A DNA stretch of 47,495 bases from Deltaproteobacteria bacterium. GTDB lineage: Bacteria; Desulfobacterota; RBG-13-43-22. Under the pieces are notes generated by a model. That model was not told the origin of the DNA. It saw only the letters and a program-made list of their open reading frames with translations, and ran no database searches. Within the stretch, counting starts at the first letter, position 1. Each line of letters opens with the position of its first letter. The translations under genes and the position numbers were made by a program. Below are positions 28,339 to 34,444 of the stretch, one piece after another. The stretch lies in the NCBI GenBank assembly GCA_016219065.1, contig JACRCK010000154.1, positions 1 through 47,495 on the forward strand, given 5' to 3'.

Positions 28339-28869
28339 CTATTTGGCAAAATCGGGATAACCGCGGTCACGGTCGGAAATGACTTCCACCGGCCCCGGCC
28401 AGGCAAGGGCAAAGGCCGGATCGTCCCAGCGAAACCCCCGGGCGCATTCCGGGGCATAAAACTCCGACATCTGGTAGAAGACCTCGGTGGTATCCGCCAG
28501 GGTCAGGAAGCCGTGGGCCAGGCCCTCCGGGATGTACAGCATCCGGCGGTTCTCGCTGTCCAGAACTTCCGCCCAGGATTCCCCCCAGGTCTCCGAACCG
28601 GCCCGCAGGTCGACCACCACGTCGTAGATCGCCCCCCGGGTGCAGCGGATCAGCTTGGCTTCCTCAAAGGGTTTCACCTGATAATGCATGCCCCGCAGGG
28701 TGCCCCGCTTGGCGTTGAAGGAAATATTGCATTGCACCAGCCGCGGGTTGAGCCCCTGGCGTTCGAATTCTTTTTGGCACCAGGATCGGGCAAAAAACCC
28801 CCGGGGGTCCTCCAATTTCTCCGGTTCGATGAGGAAAGCCCCCTTAAGCTTCGTCTCTCGGAAAATCAC
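28339..28869 (-). CDS. rfbC: dTDP-4-dehydrorhamnose 3,5-epimerase family protein
   Basis: LKGAFLIEPEKLEDPRGFFARSW...LVQCNISFNAKRGTLRGMHYQVKPFEEAKLIRCTRGAIYDVVVDLR...LYIPEGLAHGFLTL. Confidence 0.9.
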   Translation of the reverse strand: MIFRETKLKGAFLIEPEKLEDPRGFFARSWCQKEFERQGLNPRLVQCNISFNAKRGTLRGMHYQVKPFEEAKLIRCTRGAIYDVVVDLRAGSETWGESWAEVLDSENRRMLYIPEGLAHGFLTLADTTEVFYQMSEFYAPECARGFRWDDPAFALAWPGPVEVISDRDRGYPDFAK

Positions 28870-28897
28870 GGGTGGCTCCCTGGAAACAAGACCGTCC

Positions 28898-29974
28898 TCA
28901 CGCTCTCGGGAGCCATTCGAGCTGCTCCGAAAGCAGACCCTTTTCCCGCAGCTCGGCCAGGACCTGCAGCCGCATGAAGCGGGAATTGCGGAAATTTCCG
29001 TCCTTGAAGCCCATCGCGCTCAATCCCGCCTGCAATTCCCGTATGGTCATCGGCAAGTCGAATTCCGGCTGATGGTTCGGCGCCAGTTCCCGGAAAAGAT
29101 CGAAGTTCACCCGGTAAGAGCGTTTGTCCGGCTGGGCATTTTCATTGATCGAAACGGTCACCCCCGGGATAGCAGCCGCCACGGCCTGGGCCAGGTCTCT
29201 GACCTGGTAGTTCCAGTCGTTGCTCCCGACGTTTACCGCCAGGAAGGCCCCGCCGGCCGCCTCTTCCCGGCCCACCGCCCAGTCGATGGCCCGGGCCATG
29301 TCCCGCACGTTAATCAGAGGCCGCCAGGGGGTTCCGTCGCTCAGGACCGTGATCTGCCGGGTGGTCAAGGCGCAGGCCACGAAGTCATTGAGCACCAGGT
29401 CCAACCGCAGCCGTTCGCTCATACCGCAGGCCGTAGAAAAGCGCAGGCTGGTTACCAAAAAATCCCGGTCGGCCATTCCCTTCAGGTCGGCTTCGGTGTA
29501 GACCTTCGACTTGGCATAGGCGGTCAAGGGGTTGAAGGGCGAGTCTTCCTTGCGGGGAGCGTCGTCCGCCGACCCGTACATGCTGCAGCTGGAGGCAAAA
29601 ACGAACCACTTCACTCCCCGGGCCTTGCTTTCCCGCGCCAGGCGCACGCCCGCCTGGTGGTTGATGTCGTAGGTAGCCTCGCTGAAGGTATTCCCCATGG
29701 GATCGTTCGAGATGGCGGCCAGGTGCACTACGGCCTCGACCCCGTCGAGCACTTCCGGGGGGAAGTTCCTCATATCGGCGAAGTATTGGACATCGATGCG
29801 GGTTTCGGGCAGTACGAGCGCGTTGGTGATGCAATCCGCGAAAAAGCCGGTGTCCAGCCCGACCAGGGTGGCCCCTGGCCGGGTGGCCCGGAAACGCTCC
29901 ATGAGTACCGGGCCGATATAGCCCATGTTGCCGGTCACTAAAATTTTCAAGAATGGTCCTCCCTTTGTCCTCAT
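28898..29974 (-). CDS. NAD-dependent epimerase/dehydratase (extended SDR)
   Basis: LKILVTGNMGYIGPVLMERF; VVHLAAISNDPMG; FVFASSCSMYGSADDAPRKEDSPFNPLTAYAKSK (YxxxK). A TTG start at about 29950 is possible. Confidence 0.87.
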   Translation of the reverse strand: MRTKGGPFLKILVTGNMGYIGPVLMERFRATRPGATLVGLDTGFFADCITNALVLPETRIDVQYFADMRNFPPEVLDGVEAVVHLAAISNDPMGNTFSEATYDINHQAGVRLARESKARGVKWFVFASSCSMYGSADDAPRKEDSPFNPLTAYAKSKVYTEADLKGMADRDFLVTSLRFSTACGMSERLRLDLVLNDFVACALTTRQITVLSDGTPWRPLINVRDMARAIDWAVGREEAAGGAFLAVNVGSNDWNYQVRDLAQAVAAAIPGVTVSINENAQPDKRSYRVNFDLFRELAPNHQPEFDLPMTIRELQAGLSAMGFKDGNFRNSRFMRLQVLAELREKGLLSEQLEWLPRA

Positions 29975-30022
29975 TTTTACTGGAACCGGTTCGATCCCGG
30001 ATCCAAACGTGGCCTCCCGTCG

Positions 30023-30039
30023 GCCTGCCTTGGGCAGGC
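30023..30039. other. Perfect intergenic hairpin GCCTGCC-ttg-GGCAGGC
   Basis: 7-bp perfect stem with 3-nt loop between the C-methyltransferase-like gene stop (30045) and the SDR gene start (29974). Confidence 0.55.
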
Positions 30040-30044
30040 GCTGC

Positions 30045-31298
30045 TCAGGGGTAGACCGTCACTTGGGGGATCGGAACGATAAACTTCCCCCCCCACTGTC
30101 GGATTTGGGCCATCTGCTTCATGATCTCTTCCTGGAAGTTCCAGGGCAGAATAAACACGTAATCGGGCCGTGTTTCGTTGATTTTCTCCGGAGGAAAGAT
30201 GGGGATGTGGGTCCCCGGCAGAAATTTTCCCTGCTTGTACGGGTTGCGATCCACCGTATAGTCCAGAAAATCCGTGCGGATGCCGCAATAATTCAGGAGG
30301 GTATTCCCTTTTCCGGGCGCCCCGTAGCCGGCGACCGATTTCCCGGCCCGCTTGACCCCGATCAGGAACTCCAGCAACTTCCTCTTGGTCTCCTTGACCT
30401 TCTCGGCAAAAGCGGCGTAGGCCATCAAGTCGGTGAACCCCAAAGCCAGCTCCCTGTTCCGCAGTTCCGTCACCCGGGGACCGACGGGTTGGGAGGCATC
30501 CTCCTCATGTCCGGCATATAGACGGAGGGACCCGCCGTGGGTCGGCAACTCCTCCACGTCAAAAATTTTTAGGCCCTGCCGCTTAAAGACCTGCTCCGCC
30601 GCCAGCAGGGAAAAATAGGAAAAGTGTTCGTGGTAGATCGTATCGAACTGGTTCTCAGCCATCAGGCGCTGGAGGTGGGGGAACTCCACCGTGATGACTC
30701 CCCGGGGTTTGAGGGCCGTTTTCATGCCGGCCACGAAGTCGTTCAGGTCGGGCACCTGGGCCAGCACATTGTTGCCGATGATCAGATCGGTCTGGCCCCG
30801 CTCGGCCGCCAGGGCCCGGGCCATCTCCCGGCCGAAGAATTCCACCAGAGTCGGGACCCCTTTCTGCTCGGCGGCTTGGGCCACATTGGCCGCCGGCTCC
30901 ACCCCCAGTACCGGGATGTTTCGTTCCACGAAATATTGCAGCAGATAGCCGTCGTTGCTGGCCACCTCCATGACCCGGCTTCCCGCGTGCAGCCCGAGGC
31001 GCTCGCTGATCATGGTGACATAGTTCCGGGCATGATCCAGCCAGGTGTCGGAGTAGGAAGAAAAATAGGCGTATTCGCTGAAGATATTTTCCGGGCTCAC
31101 ATATTCGTCCAACTGCACCAGAAAGCATTGCCCGCAGACGTAGACATGGAGCGGATAAAAGGGCTCCATGGCGTTCAATTGCTCGGGTCCGACATAGCTT
31201 TCACACAAGGGCGACATGCCTAAATCGACAAAAGTGTGCTTAAGAACTTGGCCGCAAGACCGGCAAAGGGACTGACCCGCTCTTTGATTATTTTCCAT
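30045..31298 (-). CDS. Sugar C-methyltransferase-like SAM-dependent enzyme
   Basis: Zn-binding-like N-term CRSCGQVLKHTFVDLGMSPLCESYV...YVCGQCFLVQL; SRVMEVASNDGYLLQYFVERNIPVLGVEPA; FDTIYHEHFSYFSLLAAEQVFKRQGLKIFDVEELPTHGGSLRLYAGH, characteristic of NDP-hexose C-methyltransferases. Confidence 0.85.
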   Translation of the reverse strand: MENNQRAGQSLCRSCGQVLKHTFVDLGMSPLCESYVGPEQLNAMEPFYPLHVYVCGQCFLVQLDEYVSPENIFSEYAYFSSYSDTWLDHARNYVTMISERLGLHAGSRVMEVASNDGYLLQYFVERNIPVLGVEPAANVAQAAEQKGVPTLVEFFGREMARALAAERGQTDLIIGNNVLAQVPDLNDFVAGMKTALKPRGVITVEFPHLQRLMAENQFDTIYHEHFSYFSLLAAEQVFKRQGLKIFDVEELPTHGGSLRLYAGHEEDASQPVGPRVTELRNRELALGFTDLMAYAAFAEKVKETKRKLLEFLIGVKRAGKSVAGYGAPGKGNTLLNYCGIRTDFLDYTVDRNPYKQGKFLPGTHIPIFPPEKINETRPDYVFILPWNFQEEIMKQMAQIRQWGGKFIVPIPQVTVYP

Positions 31299-31433
31299 AA
31301 GGGTTGACCTTTCGCATTCCGGGGATTAGCGCGCCGGGATTGACGCTTTAAGCTGTTTATCGGTTGATTTCTGCCCGATATTAAGGAAAACTGCAACGAC
31401 GGGTGCGCCGGATGGCCGCGGAGCGTTCCCGGC

Positions 31434-32576
31434 TCAAAGGAGCAGGGAAGCGATGACATTTCGTTGAATTTCATTGGTTCCCGAGTAGATGCGGCTGCCG
31501 ATGGCGTCGCGCAACTCCCGTTCGATTTCATACTCGGTCATGTATCCGTAACCCCCGTGGATCTGAAGGGCGTCCTCGCAGCATTTCACCCAGCATTCAC
31601 TGATGTGCAACTTGGCCAGCGCCGCCTCCAGGATCGCCGTCCGGCCCAGGTGAAGCTGGTTGGCGCAGTGGTAGAGCAGGTACCGGGAGGTTTCCAACCG
31701 GAGCTTCATATCGACGATTTTGCTGGCCACCTGTTGAAACCGGTTGATCGGCTGTCCGAACTGCTTGCGCTGTTTCGTGTAACGGATGCAGGCCTTCAGA
31801 ATCCGCTGCATGGAGCCCACCGCGCTGGAGAGGATGCAGCCCCGTTCCCAGGTCATGGCGTGGGTAAAGATGCTGGGACCGGCCCCCTCCCGGCCCAGGC
31901 GGTTGCCCTCCGGGACTAGGCAGTCATCAAAAAACATCTCGGCCGTCGGGCTGGTATGGAGGCCCATTTTGTCCAGAGCGGCGGCCACGGAAAATCCGGG
32001 AAAGTGTTTCTCCACCAGAAAAGCACTGATTCCCGACAGGCCCCGGGAGGCATCGACGGTGGCGAACACGACCACCACATCGGCTATCGGTCCGTTGGTG
32101 ACAAAAGTCTTGCTGCCGTTGAGGCGATACCGGTCGCCCTCCTTGACGGCGGTCGTTCTCAGGCTGTAGGCATCGGAGCCGCTGTCCGGTTCGGTCATGG
32201 CATTGCCACCGATCAGGGAACCGTCGCAGAGGCCCGGCAGAAAACGGCGTTTCTGTTCCTCGGTCCCGAAGGCTACCAACGGCATGCCAACCGTCCACAA
32301 CTGCGCGTTGAGCGAAAAGACCAGTCCGTTGTCGCGGCAGGAACTGCCCAGGCGCTCCAGGGCGCCGACCGTCGTGAGCGGGTCCTGTCCCAGGCCCCCG
32401 TAATCCGGAGGAACCGGGAGGCCCTGTATCCCCATGGCGCCACACTTCCGCCAGCCCTCCCAATTAAATAAACCTTGGCGATCGTTCTCGCGGAGGTTGT
32501 GGTTGAGCTCCCGGGTGGCGAAACGCTCAATCCCCGCGAATAGTTCCAGCTGTTCTGGAGACCAGGAAAAATCCAT
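31434..32576 (-). CDS. Acyl-CoA-dehydrogenase-family flavoprotein; candidate L-prolyl-[carrier protein] dehydrogenase
   Basis: ACAD motifs AMTEPDSGSDAYSLRTTA, RYRLNGSKTFVTNGPIADVVVVFATV, QFGQPINRFQQVASKIVDMKLRLETSRYLLYH, IHGGYGYMTEYEIERELRDAIGSRIYSGTNEIQRNVIA. Prolyl-specific role inferred from the partners. Confidence 0.85.
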   Translation of the reverse strand: MDFSWSPEQLELFAGIERFATRELNHNLRENDRQGLFNWEGWRKCGAMGIQGLPVPPDYGGLGQDPLTTVGALERLGSSCRDNGLVFSLNAQLWTVGMPLVAFGTEEQKRRFLPGLCDGSLIGGNAMTEPDSGSDAYSLRTTAVKEGDRYRLNGSKTFVTNGPIADVVVVFATVDASRGLSGISAFLVEKHFPGFSVAAALDKMGLHTSPTAEMFFDDCLVPEGNRLGREGAGPSIFTHAMTWERGCILSSAVGSMQRILKACIRYTKQRKQFGQPINRFQQVASKIVDMKLRLETSRYLLYHCANQLHLGRTAILEAALAKLHISECWVKCCEDALQIHGGYGYMTEYEIERELRDAIGSRIYSGTNEIQRNVIASLLL

Positions 32577-32603
32577 GGGCGAACCTCTATCTGGGCAGAC
32601 GCC

Positions 32604-34166
32604 TTAACCCAGCTTCTTTAAAGAAAGATAATCGATCTTGTCGGTCGACGTCCGGGGCAGGGCGTCATGGAAGGCAAAGACATCGGGAACCATGTAAACC
32701 GGCAGGTGCTGGGAGCAGAAGGTTTTGAGGGCAATCAGCGAAGGGCGCTTCTCCCCCAACGTACTCAAATGGGCCTTCACCTTCAGTTCACCGTCCCCGC
32801 CGGTCAGGGCGACGACCGCCGCCTCCCGGACGCCCGGGTGCCGGTACAGGCAGGCCTCGATTTCCCCCAGTTCGATCCGGTAGCCCCGTTTTTTGATCAT
32901 GCGGTCTTTCCGGCCCACATAGCGAAAATTCCCGTCCGGTTCCTCCACGACCAGATCCCCGGTTTTGTACCAGCGCCGACCGGCTCCGTCGTCCGCCAAA
33001 AAGCACCGGGCGGTCCGCTCGGGCAAATTCCAGTACCCCGCCATGACATGGGGTCCGGCAATGCAGAGTTCCCCCTCCGCTCCGGGGGGGAGATCCCGGC
33101 CCAGGAGGTCCACCACCCGGCCGGCCAGGCTGGAACTGACTTTGCCGATCGGATAAGGATCCGTGCGCTCCTCCGGTATCTCCGCGGGGATCTCGTACCA
33201 GGTGCAGACATTGGTTTCCGTGGGCCCGTAGAGGTTGAAATACCGGGGCCGGGGGACCCGCCGTTTCAGCGTCCGCAGGTGCACCACGGGAAAGACTTCG
33301 CCGGCGAACAACACCTGGCGGACGCTGGAGAAATCCTGTTCGAGATTTTTAGCAAACTGGGCCAGGAGACTCAAGATGGAAGGGGCCGAGTACCAGACCG
33401 TCAGACGGTAGCGGCCCACCAGCGCGCTCAGGCCCTGGGGCTCCTTACCCGTCTCCTCCGGGATGAGCACCAGGCTGGCCCCGCAGCGCAGAGGCAGATA
33501 GAGGTCGAAAATCGAGAGGTCGAAGTGGAACGGGGCATGGGAGGAAAAGACGTCCTCCGGAAGCGGCCGAAAGGTTTCCGCGCACCAGTCCAGGAAAGAC
33601 AGGGCGTTGCCGTGGGAAAGCATTACCCCTTTGGGTTGACCGGTGGAGCCGGAGGTATAGAGGATGTAAGCCAGGTCCTCCGGCGCGGCGTCGACGGCCG
33701 GGGCGGCCGGGGCCGGGCTGGATCGGTCCAAGGCCTCCAAGGCCCCCTCCAGGTATCCCCCGCCCCCGCTGTCCGGAAGGACGATCAAGGCCGGATTCCC
33801 TCCCAGCCGGCCCAGCTCCAAGCGGTACGCGGCCTCGTAGCGTCGCTCCAGGATGACCGCCTTGGCGCCGCAGTCCCAGTGGATGAAGGCGTTGCGGGAA
33901 GCCGGCGCGAGGGGGTCGACCGGGACATAGGCCGCCCCGGCCTTGAGGATGCCGAAAATGGCGGCCACCCCGTCGGCGCTCTTCCGCAGGTACAGCCCCA
34001 CCCGGTCCCCCCGGCCGACGCCCAGGGCGGCCAGCCGGTCCCGCAGGCGATCCGACAATCGGCCGAGCCGCCGGTAGTCGATTTGCCCCTGGCCGTTGCC
34101 TTCGATGACGGCCGGATGGTCCCCCCGCTTCCGGATCGATTCGTCGAGCAGTTGCTGCAAGGTCAT
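32604..34166 (-). CDS. Stand-alone amino-acid adenylation enzyme; candidate L-proline:carrier-protein ligase
   Basis: LAYILYTSGSTGQPKGVMLSHGNALSFLDW; FHFDLSIFDLYLPL; FNLYGPTETNVCTWYEI; RWYKTGDLVVEEPDGNFRYVGRKDRMIKKRGYRIELGEIEACL; TSTDKIDYL. Code read by eye: DLFYLALVCK. Confidence 0.88.
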   Translation of the reverse strand: MTLQQLLDESIRKRGDHPAVIEGNGQGQIDYRRLGRLSDRLRDRLAALGVGRGDRVGLYLRKSADGVAAIFGILKAGAAYVPVDPLAPASRNAFIHWDCGAKAVILERRYEAAYRLELGRLGGNPALIVLPDSGGGGYLEGALEALDRSSPAPAAPAVDAAPEDLAYILYTSGSTGQPKGVMLSHGNALSFLDWCAETFRPLPEDVFSSHAPFHFDLSIFDLYLPLRCGASLVLIPEETGKEPQGLSALVGRYRLTVWYSAPSILSLLAQFAKNLEQDFSSVRQVLFAGEVFPVVHLRTLKRRVPRPRYFNLYGPTETNVCTWYEIPAEIPEERTDPYPIGKVSSSLAGRVVDLLGRDLPPGAEGELCIAGPHVMAGYWNLPERTARCFLADDGAGRRWYKTGDLVVEEPDGNFRYVGRKDRMIKKRGYRIELGEIEACLYRHPGVREAAVVALTGGDGELKVKAHLSTLGEKRPSLIALKTFCSQHLPVYMVPDVFAFHDALPRTSTDKIDYLSLKKLG

Positions 34167-34190
34167 GGTTTCTTTGCCCGGGTCAGGCCT

Positions 34191-34442
34191 TCAGGACTTG
34201 GTGCGCACTAAATCGGCGATGCGGGCGATGGTGTCCAGATGTTCGGCATCGGCCTCGTGCGGGCTGATCGCAATCCCGAACTCCTGCTCCAGGAAAAGCA
34301 CCAGTTTCAAGGTGGCGATCGAATCCAGAATACCGGTGGTGATCAACGGCGTCGAATCCAGCAGTTCGGCCGGGTCTTCTTCGGGCAGAAACTCGCCTAG
34401 AATAAATTCCTTCACCAGCTTTTCGACGGTTGCGGTCTCCAT
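34191..34442 (-). CDS. Acyl/peptidyl carrier protein (83 aa)
   Basis: TPLITTGILDSIATLKLVLFLEQEFGIAISPHEADAEHLDTIARIADLV; phosphopantetheine Ser in LDSI motif; 24 nt upstream of the adenylation gene. Confidence 0.88.
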   Translation of the reverse strand: METATVEKLVKEFILGEFLPEEDPAELLDSTPLITTGILDSIATLKLVLFLEQEFGIAISPHEADAEHLDTIARIADLVRTKS

Positions 34443-34444
34443 CC

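Noticed and set aside
31434-32576. Reading the flavoprotein as ordinary fatty-acid beta-oxidation
   Set aside because: No other beta-oxidation gene is nearby; it sits with a carrier protein and an adenylation enzyme instead. Not excluded, since the family call alone cannot separate the two.
32667-34211. 514-aa plus-strand ORF opposite the adenylation gene, and similar long antisense ORFs (4047-5279, 18191-19603, 23982-25388, 28688-29941, 36834-38357, 43486-44544)
   Set aside because: All mirror confident minus-strand CDSs and show no recognisable domains.
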